A DNA stretch of 16,396 nt from assembly GCA_017612495.1 (NCBI GenBank), contig JAGAFQ010000095.1:1-16396 (forward strand), written 5' to 3'. How positions within the stretch are numbered: position 1 is the stretch's first letter; each line of letters starts with the position of its first letter. The translations under genes were made by a program, and so were the position numbers. This stretch comes from Clostridia bacterium. GTDB taxonomy: Bacteria > Bacillota > Clostridia > Oscillospirales > CAG-272. The notes under the pieces are model-generated. The model was given only the letters and a program-made list of their open reading frames with translations, was not told the origin of the DNA and did not search any database. Positions 8,550 through 16,007 of the stretch are shown here, in pieces.

Positions 8550-8597
8550 TTTTTTATTTTATTTACGAAAAGCATTATAAAATAAGAAAAATCATAC

Positions 8598-8626
8598 GCC
8601 GTGCGGTTTTTGCCGTACGGCTTTTT
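8598..8626 (+). terminator. Riboswitch-controlled intrinsic terminator before thiT
   Basis: A 9-bp stem (GCCGTGCGG at 8598-8606 with CCGTACGGC at 8613-8621, one G-U pair), a 6-base loop and a TTTTT run form a rho-independent terminator between aptamer and gene. Its 5' arm overlaps TACGCCG (8595-8601), the exact complement of CGGCGTA (8537-8543) in the conserved 3' part of the aptamer. That pairing is a ready-made antiterminator: TPP binding would lock the aptamer strand and free the terminator. Confidence 0.9.
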
Positions 8627-8660
8627 ATATCGAATTTTTTTGAAAAAGAGGATCTTTCAA

Positions 8661-9302
8661 ATGAAACAGCGCAAACTCCAAATTTTATCGGAAAGTGCCG
8701 TAATGATAGCGCTTTCGGTAGTTCTCTCGCTCTTTAAGATATCGTTCCCGTTCGGCGGCTCGATAACGCTTTTGTCAATGCTGCCCATAATCCTCATCGC
8801 CCTGCGCCACGGCACCGGCTACGGTCTTATATCGGGCGTGATCTTCGCCGTTATCAAGCTTTTGATGGGACTTGAAAACTTCTCATACATCCCGAGCTGG
8901 TGGGGATATATCCTATGCACGATGCTCGACTATATAATTCCCTACGGTGCAATAGGACTTGCGGGAATATTTCGCAAAAAAGATTTTCTCAAAAACGAAA
9001 AATCAAATCTTTTTCTTGTGGCATTTCTCGGCGTTTTGGCCGCGTGCGCTGTAAGATATGCCGCTCACACTTTATCGGGCGTCATCGTTTGGGCAGCCGT
9101 CGCCGAAATGAAAGGCGAAACGCTGAATGCCTGGTTAAAAGAGGTTTTGACTTACAGCGCCTGGATATATTCACTCTCGTATAACGCGGCATATATGGTG
9201 CCCGAAACTGTCATAACGGTTATCGCTGCGCCCATAGTCGTAACGGCTCTTGACAGTGCCGGCATCAAGATGGGCAAGAAAAATAAAAAAGAGAATTATT
9301 AA
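8661..9302 (+). CDS. thiT: Thiamine transporter substrate-binding subunit ThiT (ECF type)
   Basis: ThiT is the S-component of an energy-coupling-factor transporter that captures thiamine and works with a shared EcfA/A'/T module encoded elsewhere. The 213-aa protein is strongly hydrophobic with about six membrane segments. His136, Trp144, Tyr170 and Asn175 keep the spacing of the thiamine-contacting His125, Trp133, Tyr146 and Asn151 known from Lactococcus ThiT (8 and 5 residues), inside RYAAHTLSGVIVW and WIYSLSYNAAYMVPE. An upstream GTG frame opening at 8601 lies within the terminator stem; the ATG at 8661, after AGAGG, is the start. The TPP riboswitch upstream supports the substrate. The C-terminal tail is Lys-rich, as in many S-components. 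Confidence 0.95.
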   Translation: MKQRKLQILSESAVMIALSVVLSLFKISFPFGGSITLLSMLPIILIALRHGTGYGLISGVIFAVIKLLMGLENFSYIPSWWGYILCTMLDYIIPYGAIGLAGIFRKKDFLKNEKSNLFLVAFLGVLAACAVRYAAHTLSGVIVWAAVAEMKGETLNAWLKEVLTYSAWIYSLSYNAAYMVPETVITVIAAPIVVTALDSAGIKMGKKNKKENY

Positions 9303-9330
9303 AAGCTTTTTAATAACTATCCTGTTATTT

Positions 9331-9364
9331 TTCGACTGTTTGAACAAAGTTTTCAACAGTCGAA
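9331..9364. repeat. Inverted repeat, 10-bp arms
   Basis: TTCGACTGTT (9331-9340) and AACAGTCGAA (9355-9364) are exact inverted copies around a 14-base loop. Neither strand has a T-run after the right arm, so it does not look like a terminator. The right arm overlaps one of the TTTTCAACAG near-DnaA boxes, so it may be a protein-binding site or part of a structured DNA element. Confidence 0.6.
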
Positions 9365-9437
9365 TGTGTCAAAGTTTTTGAAAAATCCGTCCGTTTTTAG
9401 GCATTTTCTTAACATTATCCACAGAGTTTTCAACAGT
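9349..9437. repeat. Direct repeat pair GTTTTCAACAGT
   Basis: The 12-mer GTTTTCAACAGT occurs at 9349-9360 and again at 9426-9437, 77 bases apart. The second copy follows the perfect DnaA box after two bases. A second 12-mer pair, GCTTTTTAATAA, occurs at 9305-9316 and 9520-9531 and brackets the region. Such repeats inside a short non-coding stretch suggest protein binding sites. Confidence 0.55.
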
Positions 9438-9547
9438 TATTGATTTTTCGGCTTGAAATTAAAAAAATATTGCAAAAAATATAAAATAATTTTTTGGCAA
9501 TTATTTTCAATTTATAAAGGCTTTTTAATAATATTTTTTGACAAAAA

Positions 9548-9582
9548 ACGAGCGCAGAATTTATATCTGCGCTCGTTTTTTT
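9548..9582. terminator. Bidirectional intrinsic terminator between thiT and comM
   Basis: ACGAGCGCAGA (9548-9558) and TCTGCGCTCGT (9566-9576) form a perfect 11-bp stem with a 7-base loop. A-run on the left and T-run on the right give a functional T-tract on both strands. It ends about a dozen bases from the comM stop codon and will also stop transcripts arriving from thiT. Confidence 0.93.
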
Positions 9583-9593
9583 GATGGTGATTT

Positions 9594-11147
9594 TTATGAT
9601 TTCACGATGCCGTTTCCGAAATATTTTCTGTCAAGGCTGCGGAGCTGTATCGCCTCGGCTATGTGTTTTGCCTCTATGTTTTCCTTTTTGTCAAGATCCG
9701 CTATCGTGCGCGCTACTCTCAAAACTCTGTCATATCCTCTTGCCGAAAGTCCCAAGGTGTTGAACGCATTTTTGAGAAGTTCGTTTGCCTCGGCGGTCAA
9801 AACGCAATATTTTCTTATCGTTTTAGGTCCGAGAGCGGAATTTGAGATGATGCCCTCATCGCGGTAACGTTCTATCGCTATATTCCTTGCCTCTTCTACC
9901 CTTTGGCGAATGGCAGCCGACGATTCCTCTTCGCCCTTTGCGGCAAGCTCGTCAAAAGTGAGAGACGGCAATTCTATCTGAATATCTATTCGGTCAAGCA
10001 GCGGTCCCGATATCTTCGACACGTACTTTTTGATCGATGCCGGGGTGCAGCTGCATTTGTGAGTCGGATGGCCGTAATAGCCGCACTTGCAGGGATTCAT
10101 CGCGCACACGAGCATAAAATCGGCGGGAAAGACGAATCTGCCCGCGACACGCGTAACGGAGATGACTCCGTCTTCAAGCGGCTGACGCAAGACCTCCATG
10201 GCATCGCTGCGGAACTCGGGCAGTTCATCGAGGAACAACACACCGTTGTGAGCGAGCGAAACCTCACCGGGTACCACCGTTTTGCCTCCGCCCGCAAGTC
10301 CTGCGGTGCTGAGCGTATGATGCGGCGAGCGGAACGGGCGCTTTGCCACGATGGGCAGCGAATCTCCGAGCGTGCCGGATACGGAATGTATCTTCGTGGT
10401 TTCGAGCATTTCATCAAAGGTCATGCTCGGCAAGATCGTGGGCAGTCTTTTGGCGAGCATGCTTTTGCCCGTGCCGGGAGGACCGATGAGCAAAATGCTG
10501 TGTCCGCCGGCAGCGGCGATCTCAAAGGCGCGTTTTGCGCGCTTCTGTCCTTTCACCTCTGAAAAATCCAAATCGTATTTCGTATTCGATTCGACAAAAT
10601 CTTTCACATCGAATTTTTCCGCTTCGATAAGCCTTACGCCTCTTATATGGGCGCAAAGCTCCGATACGTCGTGAACGCCGTAAACCTTTATGCCCTCCAC
10701 GACGGAGGCTTCTTTTGCGTTTTTGTCGGAAACGAAAACTTCTTTTATTCCCTTTTCTTTTACGGCAAGGCACATATTGAGTATGCCTTTGAGCGGTCTT
10801 ATCTCACCGGAAAGTGCCAATTCGCCGATAAAGCATTGGTCTTCTCTCGGATACCCCTGCGGAAATGCTCCGCTGACCGAAAGGATGCTCATAAGTATCG
10901 CAAGGTCAAAGCCCGAGCCCTCTTTTTTGATATCGGCAGGAGCCAAATTGACGGTCATGGCATAGTTCGGGAACGGAAAACCGCTGTTCTCTATTGCGGT
11001 TTTCACTCTTTCTTTTGACTCTTTTACCGCAGTATCGGGCAAGCCGACTATCTCAAACTGCGGAAGCCTGTCCTGCGCGTTGCATTCGACAATGGTCAAA
11101 AATCCCTCGATCCCGACAATGCCGGCAGAATAAACGGTTGAAAGCAT
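9594..11147 (-). CDS. comM: YifB/ComM family Mg-chelatase-like AAA+ ATPase
   Basis: The 517-aa protein has the ComM layout: an N-terminal Lon-protease-like (ChlI) domain, about residues 1-170, with the family opening YSAGIVGIEG and the VGLPDTAVKESKERV stretch; an AAA+ core with Walker A GPPGTGKS (222-229) and Walker B VLFLDELPEF (303-312); an arginine-finger region GPLLDRIDI (381-389); and a C-terminal magnesium-chelatase-like domain with RGYDRVLRVARTIADL. A cysteine set in the CxxxxCxC...CxC segment (348, 353, 355, 365, 367) is typical. ComM is a branch-migration helicase that extends heteroduplex during natural transformation in Gram-negative bacteria; the role in Clostridia is less certain. 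The ATG at 11147 follows GCAGGTG. The gene stands alone, with its own promoter and terminator. Confidence 0.93.
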   Translation of the reverse strand: MLSTVYSAGIVGIEGFLTIVECNAQDRLPQFEIVGLPDTAVKESKERVKTAIENSGFPFPNYAMTVNLAPADIKKEGSGFDLAILMSILSVSGAFPQGYPREDQCFIGELALSGEIRPLKGILNMCLAVKEKGIKEVFVSDKNAKEASVVEGIKVYGVHDVSELCAHIRGVRLIEAEKFDVKDFVESNTKYDLDFSEVKGQKRAKRAFEIAAAGGHSILLIGPPGTGKSMLAKRLPTILPSMTFDEMLETTKIHSVSGTLGDSLPIVAKRPFRSPHHTLSTAGLAGGGKTVVPGEVSLAHNGVLFLDELPEFRSDAMEVLRQPLEDGVISVTRVAGRFVFPADFMLVCAMNPCKCGYYGHPTHKCSCTPASIKKYVSKISGPLLDRIDIQIELPSLTFDELAAKGEEESSAAIRQRVEEARNIAIERYRDEGIISNSALGPKTIRKYCVLTAEANELLKNAFNTLGLSARGYDRVLRVARTIADLDKKENIEAKHIAEAIQLRSLDRKYFGNGIVKS

Positions 11148-11179
11148 AAAGACACCTGCCTCTTTTTAATGTCACTTAC

Positions 11180-11208
11180 AATTTAACACATTATCCGACA
11201 TTTTTCAA
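11180..11208 (-). promoter_or_regulatory. Candidate comM promoter
   Basis: On the minus strand TTGAAA (11203-11208), a 17-base spacer and TAAATT (11180-11185) fit a sigma-A promoter. The predicted leader is about 25-30 bases. The -10 box is imperfect, suggesting modest expression. Confidence 0.55.
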
Positions 11209-11275
11209 CTTTTTTACCTTGCGGCGCGGTAAACGAATAAAAAATTCACATTCTTTTGCAGATTTTTGCGTTTAG

Positions 11276-11321
11276 TTGTTTACATTTCCGAACGAAAGTG
11301 TTATTATATTATGGTAAACAA
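11276..11321. repeat. Inverted repeat TTGTTTAC/GTAAACAA framing the nifJ promoter
   Basis: TTGTTTAC (11276-11283) overlaps the -35 box and its exact reverse complement GTAAACAA (11314-11321) sits at the expected start point. A third GTAAAC copy lies upstream at 11229-11234. Half-sites 38 bases apart on either side of the core promoter could serve a dimeric regulator or looping; no regulator can be named from sequence. Confidence 0.4.
11279..11307 (+). promoter_or_regulatory. nifJ: nifJ promoter
   Basis: TTTACA (11279-11284), a 17-base spacer and TATTAT (11302-11307) precede nifJ, predicting a start point near 11314 and a leader of about 50 bases. The gene has a strong GGAGGAG ribosome binding site. 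Together these fit a highly expressed central-metabolism gene. Confidence 0.75.
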
Positions 11322-11322
11322 T

Positions 11323-11340
11323 AAAGTTTAACAAAACTTT
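11323..11340 (+). other. Hairpin near the 5' end of the nifJ mRNA
   Basis: AAAGTTT (11323-11329) and AAACTTT (11334-11340) form a 7-bp stem with a 4-base loop, starting about ten bases from the predicted transcript start. 5' hairpins of this type can protect abundant messages from decay; that role is inference. The AT-rich stem is weak and there is too little T-tract for strong termination. Confidence 0.35.
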
Positions 11341-11365
11341 TGTAATATCAAACGGAGGAGAAAAC

Positions 11366-14300
11366 ATGGCAATTCAAAGAAAGAAAATTTCCATGGATGG
11401 CAACACCGCTGCGGCTCACGTATCTTATGCGTTCACCGAAGTTGCTGCCATTTACCCGATAACCCCTTCAAGCCCTATGGCAGAGGTTACCGACACTTGG
11501 TCAGCCACCGATAAAAACATTTTCGGTGAACCGGCCAAAAACATCTTCGGCGAAAACGTTAAGGTCGTCGAGATGGAATCAGAAGCAGGTGCTGCAGGTG
11601 CCGTTCACGGCTCTTTGGCGGCAGGTGCTTTGACCACCACTTATACCGCATCTCAGGGTCTTCTTTTGATGATCCCGAATATGTATAAGATCGCAGGCGA
11701 ACTTTTACCCTGCGTAATCCACGTATCCGCGCGCTGCGTTGCATCTCACGCCCTCAACATCTTCGGCGACCATTCAGACGTATATGCTTGCCGTCAGACA
11801 GGCTTTGCAATGCTCGCCGAGACGAACCAGCAGGAGATCATGGACCTCGGTGCAGTCGCACATCTTGCGACCATCAAGGGCCGCGTTCCGGTGATCAACT
11901 TCTTCGACGGTTTCCGTACTTCTCACGAAGTTCAGAAGATCGAAGCTTGGGACTATAAGGATCTTGCCGAAATGGTCGATATGGACGCAGTCAACGCATT
12001 CCGTGCACGTTCGATCAACCCCGAACATCCCGCAATGCGCGGCTCTGCCGAAAACGGCGATATCTTCTTCCAGCACAGAGAAGCTTGCAACGAATATTAC
12101 GACAAGTTCCCGGCTGTTGTTGAAGAATATATGGGCAAGGTCAACGCAAAGCTCGGCACCGATTATAAGCTCTTCAACTACTACGGCGCTCCCGATGCCG
12201 ATCGCGTTATCGTCGCTATGGGCTCCATTTGCGACGTTACCGAAGAAGTTATCGACTATATGCTCGCAAAAGGCGAAAAGGTCGGCTTGGTAAAAGTTCG
12301 TCTTTACCGTCCTTTCGTTGCCGCAAAACTTGCAGAAGCTATCCCCGCAAGCGTTAAGAAGATCGCAGTTCTCGACCGTACAAAAGAACCCGGTTCTTTG
12401 GGCGAACCTCTCTATCTTGACGTTGTTGCGGCTCTCGCAGAGACCGGCAGAAATATCAAAGTAGTCGGCGGTCGTTACGGCCTCGGCTCAAAGGATACCA
12501 CTCCCGCTTCGATCTTTGCCGTATATGACAACCTCGCAAAGGCTGAACCCAAGGCTCACTTCACCATCGGCATCGTCGATGACGTAATGGGCCATTCACT
12601 TGAAGAAAAGACTGCCCCCAACACCGCTGCTGAAGGCACGATCTCCTGCAAGTTCTGGGGTCTCGGCGGCGACGGTACAGTCGGTGCAAACAAGAACTCC
12701 ATCAAGATCATCGGCGACCACACCGATAAATACATTCAGGCATACTTCCAGTATGACTCGAAGAAGACCGGCGGTGTTACCATCTCTCACCTCCGCTTCG
12801 GCGATAAGGTGATCAAGAGCCCCTATTACATCACCAAGGCAAACTTCGTTGCCTGCCACAACTCCTCTTACATCCTCAAAGGATATAAGATCGTTGAAGA
12901 CGTTATCCCCGGCGGCACGTTCCTTTTGGACTGCCAGTGGGATATGGATGCTCTTGAAAAGAACCTCCCCGCTTCGGTAAAATCCTACATTGCAAACAAC
13001 AACGTAACGTTCTACACCATCGACGCTACCTCTTTGGCCACCAAGCGCATCGGTAACGCAAAGGTAAAGAACACCGTTTTGCAGTCTGCCTTCTTCTCAC
13101 TCGCAAACATCCTTCCCAAGGATGAAGCTATCGAATATATGAAGAAGATGGCATACAAGTCCTACATCAAGAAAGGTCAGGCTATGGTTGACCTCAACTA
13201 TGCCGCTATCGATGCAGGCGCTGATGCTTACGTTAAGATCGACGTTCCCGCTTCTTGGAAGAATGCAGGCAACGACGCTCCCGCAAAGGCTGCAAAAGGT
13301 CCTCGCGCCGAGCTCAACAAGTACGTTGATAAGATCGTAACTCCCGTAACACAGATGAACGGCGACAAGCTCCCCGTTTCCGCTTTCCGTGACTATGTTG
13401 ACGGTACGCTTCCTCAGGGTGCTGCCGCATTTGAAAAGCGCGGCGTTGCAGTTATGGTCCCCGAATGGATCCCCGAAAACTGCATCCAGTGTAACACTTG
13501 TGCATTCGTTTGCCCGCACGCAACTATCCGTCCTTTCGCAATGACCGAAGACGAAGCTGCAAAGGCTCCGAAGAGCACCAAGTTTGCCGACAAGCCCGTT
13601 TTGAAGACGAACTATAAGTTCACGATGTCCGTAAGTCCTCTTGACTGTATGGGTTGTACCCTCTGCGTCAAGGCTTGCCCCGTAAACGCAAAGGCCGCAA
13701 AGGACGGCACCGACAAGGTCGCTTTGCGCATGGTGCCTCAGGCAACTCAGAGCGAACAGCAATCTCCGTTTGACTATGCTGTTGCAAACGTTTCCGAAAA
13801 GAGCGAACTTATTGCAAACACCGTTAAGGGCAGCCAGTTCAAACAGCCTTTGCTCGAATTCTCGGGCTCTTGCGCAGGTTGTGCCGAAACATCATACGCT
13901 CGCCTCATCACACAGCTCTTCGGCGAAAGAATGTATATTTCCAACGCTACCGGTTGTTCTTCGATCTGGGGCGGCTCTGCTCCCTCAACTCCTTACACCG
14001 TTAACAAAGAAAGCGGACGCGGTCCTGCTTGGGCTAACTCCCTCTTTGAAGATAACGCTGAACACGGTCTCGGTATGGCCATCGGTCAGAAGACGATCCG
14101 CAACAAGCTTATCAATTACGTCAAGGAGCTTGACAAAGCAGCAGAGAATGCAGCAGTTAAGGAAGCTATCAAGAACTATCTTGACACTGTTGACGACGGC
14201 CGTGCAAACGAGCCCGCAGCAAAAGCACTTATTGCCGCTCTCGAAGCTTGCGGATGCAAGAACGAACTCAAGGATAAGATCCTTGCCGAAAAGAGCTACC

Positions 14301-14962
14301 TCTCCAAGAAGTCCGTTTGGATCTTCGGCGGCGACGGCTGGGCTTATGATATCGGTTTCGGCGGTCTTGACCACGTTATCGCTTCCGGCGAAGACGTAAA
14401 CATCATGGTATTCGATACCGAAGTTTACTCCAACACCGGCGGACAGGCATCAAAGTCTTCCAACATCGGTCAGGTCGCTCAGTTCGCAGCAGCAGGTAAG
14501 GCGATCGGCAAGAAGAACTTGGCTGAGATCGCTATGTCCTACGGCTATGTATATGTAGCACAGATCGCTATGGGTTCGGATATGAACCAGACGCTCAAGG
14601 CTCTTACCGAAGCAGAAGCATATCACGGTCCTTCGATCGTAATCGGCTATGCACCTTGCGAAATGCACGGTGTCAAGGGCGGCATGCAGAACTGCCAGCT
14701 CGAAATGAAGAAAGCTGTTGAAGCAGGATATTGGAACCTCTTCCGTTACAACCCTGCTCTTAAAGCTGAGGGCAAGAACCCGATGACCATCGACAGCAAG
14801 GCTCCTACCGCTGATTACAAGGAATTCATCACCAGCGAAACACGTTACAGCCGTCTTGCTCAGCAGTTCCCCGAAAGAGCTGAAAAACTCTTCGACGAAG
14901 CTGAAAAGGCTGCTAAAGAAAAATACGAGCGCCTCAATAAACTCGCAAAACTTTACGAGTAA
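11366..14962 (+). CDS. nifJ: Pyruvate:ferredoxin (flavodoxin) oxidoreductase, single-chain
   Basis: This cytoplasmic enzyme converts pyruvate and CoA to acetyl-CoA and CO2 and passes electrons to ferredoxin, the central step of clostridial fermentation. At 1198 aa it is the full-length fused form. Domain I has PITPSSPMAE (31-40) and the SARCVASHALNIFGDHSDVY segment (121-140). A ferredoxin-like domain binds two 4Fe-4S clusters through C706/C709/C712/C716 and C761/C764/C767/C771, and the proximal cluster uses C836, C839, C864 and C1098. The thiamine diphosphate fold shows GDGWAYDIGFGG (from G989) and NTGGQ (from N1023). The ATG at 11366 follows GGAGGAG. Codon use is strongly biased, as expected for an abundant protein. 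It has its own promoter and terminator. Confidence 0.98.
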   Translation: MAIQRKKISMDGNTAAAHVSYAFTEVAAIYPITPSSPMAEVTDTWSATDKNIFGEPAKNIFGENVKVVEMESEAGAAGAVHGSLAAGALTTTYTASQGLLLMIPNMYKIAGELLPCVIHVSARCVASHALNIFGDHSDVYACRQTGFAMLAETNQQEIMDLGAVAHLATIKGRVPVINFFDGFRTSHEVQKIEAWDYKDLAEMVDMDAVNAFRARSINPEHPAMRGSAENGDIFFQHREACNEYYDKFPAVVEEYMGKVNAKLGTDYKLFNYYGAPDADRVIVAMGSICDVTEEVIDYMLAKGEKVGLVKVRLYRPFVAAKLAEAIPASVKKIAVLDRTKEPGSLGEPLYLDVVAALAETGRNIKVVGGRYGLGSKDTTPASIFAVYDNLAKAEPKAHFTIGIVDDVMGHSLEEKTAPNTAAEGTISCKFWGLGGDGTVGANKNSIKIIGDHTDKYIQAYFQYDSKKTGGVTISHLRFGDKVIKSPYYITKANFVACHNSSYILKGYKIVEDVIPGGTFLLDCQWDMDALEKNLPASVKSYIANNNVTFYTIDATSLATKRIGNAKVKNTVLQSAFFSLANILPKDEAIEYMKKMAYKSYIKKGQAMVDLNYAAIDAGADAYVKIDVPASWKNAGNDAPAKAAKGPRAELNKYVDKIVTPVTQMNGDKLPVSAFRDYVDGTLPQGAAAFEKRGVAVMVPEWIPENCIQCNTCAFVCPHATIRPFAMTEDEAAKAPKSTKFADKPVLKTNYKFTMSVSPLDCMGCTLCVKACPVNAKAAKDGTDKVALRMVPQATQSEQQSPFDYAVANVSEKSELIANTVKGSQFKQPLLEFSGSCAGCAETSYARLITQLFGERMYISNATGCSSIWGGSAPSTPYTVNKESGRGPAWANSLFEDNAEHGLGMAIGQKTIRNKLINYVKELDKAAENAAVKEAIKNYLDTVDDGRANEPAAKALIAALEACGCKNELKDKILAEKSYLSKKSVWIFGGDGWAYDIGFGGLDHVIASGEDVNIMVFDTEVYSNTGGQASKSSNIGQVAQFAAAGKAIGKKNLAEIAMSYGYVYVAQIAMGSDMNQTLKALTEAEAYHGPSIVIGYAPCEMHGVKGGMQNCQLEMKKAVEAGYWNLFRYNPALKAEGKNPMTIDSKAPTADYKEFITSETRYSRLAQQFPERAEKLFDEAEKAAKEKYERLNKLAKLYE

Positions 14963-14973
14963 TTCAAGGCTTC

Positions 14974-15009
14974 TATCCGCACAGGCGCTAAGCCTGTGCG
15001 GATATTTTT
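14974..15009 (+). terminator. nifJ terminator
   Basis: TATCCGCACAGGC (14974-14986) and GCCTGTGCGGATA (14992-15004) make a perfect 13-bp stem with a 5-base loop, followed by TTTTT, starting 11 bases after the nifJ stop codon. The next gene's ribosome binding site begins only a few bases later, so that gene depends on read-through or on a promoter inside nifJ. Confidence 0.95.
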
Positions 15010-15025
15010 CTTTTAAGAGGTATAT

Positions 15026-15916
15026 ATGGCGATCAGCAGAAATTTGTACAATCTTCAAAAACTGTATCAATCGAAAATCGACCGCGAAAACTACACGTCA
15101 TCGCTCGTCTCGGCGGCATACCGTATGGGACTTTTGTCGAAAAGAGACGTTGCCGATATAAACCGTCAGATCGATCAGATCGTTTTTGAAAGACGCTCAC
15201 CCGAATGCGATATAAAAAAGACAAGAGCCGACGTTATGTATATTATAGATGCGGCCATGCTCTCTTATCCCGGCATAGGCTATGCCGTATCGGCGCTTCA
15301 AACGAAAACGGTCTTTTCGCTTTTTGCGCTCGGAGAGAAAAAGATACGTTCGGTGATCATCGACTGCGGTGTCGTGCTCTCTAAACTCAAAAAGTCGGAG
15401 CTTGATATAGAAGATGCGCTTTATAAATCTGCGCATAAAGAACTCGTTTGCGCCCTTTCGGGAGCAAACATATCAAACTGCAAATATGATATCTCGATAC
15501 CGAATTATCCGCTCGCCTCTTTGCCAAACGGCACAAAAGGCATTGTTTCGCTGTATCATTACGCAAAAAAACTGTATAGCGAGAATGAATTCTGCCGAAG
15601 ATTCGATCCCGATGAGATAGAAGATCTGCTCATAAGATATGATATCGACAGAGGAATACAAAACAAGAAAAGATGCGTCAATATATTCTCTTTGGTATTA
15701 AAAGCAGCCCTTTTATCGAAAGAGCCGGGGCAGATACATTTTGCCACAAAAGACGAAAAGGACGCGGCAACGGAAAAATTTGAGAAAATGCCGCTTTGGG
15801 AAAGGCGCGAGATATTCTTTCAGACTGCCGCCCTGCTTTGCGATAAAATGAGCAAAGACACGCTCAAATATGTTGAGAACAAAACCCTGCTCATATCAAA
15901 GCATCCTATCTCATAA
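15026..15916 (+). CDS. Uncharacterised protein, resembles DUF6179 family
   Basis: The 296-aa protein has no signal peptide, no clear membrane segment and no catalytic motif I can name. From memory its C-terminal half (NYPLASLPNGTKGIVSLYHY, then KLYSENEFCRRFDPDEIEDL, LLIRYD and NIFSLVLKAAL) resembles proteins labelled DUF6179 in Clostridia; I could not search to confirm this. The N-terminal half seems to lack the ESSSV-type motif that I recall for that family and has KKTRADVMYIIDAAMLSYPG instead. The ATG at 15026 has AAGAGG five bases upstream. It follows the nifJ terminator with no recognisable promoter, so expression may be low or coupled to nifJ read-through. Weak AT-rich hairpins follow its stop codon. 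Function unknown. Confidence 0.85.
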   Translation: MAISRNLYNLQKLYQSKIDRENYTSSLVSAAYRMGLLSKRDVADINRQIDQIVFERRSPECDIKKTRADVMYIIDAAMLSYPGIGYAVSALQTKTVFSLFALGEKKIRSVIIDCGVVLSKLKKSELDIEDALYKSAHKELVCALSGANISNCKYDISIPNYPLASLPNGTKGIVSLYHYAKKLYSENEFCRRFDPDEIEDLLIRYDIDRGIQNKKRCVNIFSLVLKAALLSKEPGQIHFATKDEKDAATEKFEKMPLWERREIFFQTAALLCDKMSKDTLKYVENKTLLISKHPIS

Positions 15917-15918
15917 AC

Positions 15919-15950
15919 TGTAATAATGTTACAATTTTATGACAAAATTG
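15919..15950 (+). terminator. Weak AT-rich hairpins after the uncharacterised gene
   Basis: TGTAA/TTACA (15919-15933, followed by ATTTT) and CAATTTT/AAAATTG (15932-15950, 5-base loop) overlap just after the stop codon at 15916. Either could act as a weak terminator; the second lies nine bases upstream of the next -35 box and could also be an operator. Confidence 0.35.
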
Positions 15951-15958
15951 CAAAACAC

Positions 15959-15987
15959 TTGAATATCAAATAAAAATTGTTTATGAT
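15959..15987 (+). promoter_or_regulatory. Promoter upstream of the short 16008 reading frame
   Basis: TTGAAT (15959-15964), a 17-base spacer and TATGAT (15982-15987) fit a sigma-A promoter. A GAGAGGTG ribosome binding site (15994-16001) and the ATG at 16008 follow immediately. The transcript would start near 15994, giving a very short leader, so the true start point may lie slightly elsewhere. Confidence 0.6.
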
Positions 15988-16007
15988 ATATACGAGAGGT
16001 GATAAAT

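Larger units (their letters stand above)
9303..9547. other. AT-rich non-coding interval with a DnaA-box cluster
   Basis: No gene is visible in about 290 bases between thiT and comM. The stretch holds a perfect DnaA box TTATCCACA (9415-9423), two TTTTCAACA near-boxes (9350-9358 and 9427-9435) and a reverse-strand TTTGACACA near-box (9365-9373); the last three are each one base off TTWTNCACA. A very AT-rich tract of about 90 bases (9456-9547) follows. This resembles the box-plus-unwinding-region layout of a bacterial origin or a DnaA-binding locus. dnaA itself is not in the window, so the role is unproven. Weak AT-rich hairpins right after thiT (9312-9329 followed by Ts) may assist termination. 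Confidence 0.45.

Noticed and set aside
9538..9566. TTGACA-17-TTATAT as a plus-strand promoter reading into comM antisense
   Set aside because: The -10 is poor and the element overlaps the strong bidirectional terminator hairpin; the match is probably incidental.
11191..11210. TTATCCGACA...TTTTTCAAC upstream of comM, similar to the DnaA-box stretch at 9415
   Set aside because: An extra G breaks the DnaA box, and the segment coincides with the comM promoter spacer; no cluster surrounds it.
13097..13762. 221-codon minus-strand open frame opposite nifJ
   Set aside because: It lies opposite the iron-sulfur domain of a strongly codon-biased gene, which commonly leaves long antisense frames; no start signals are seen.
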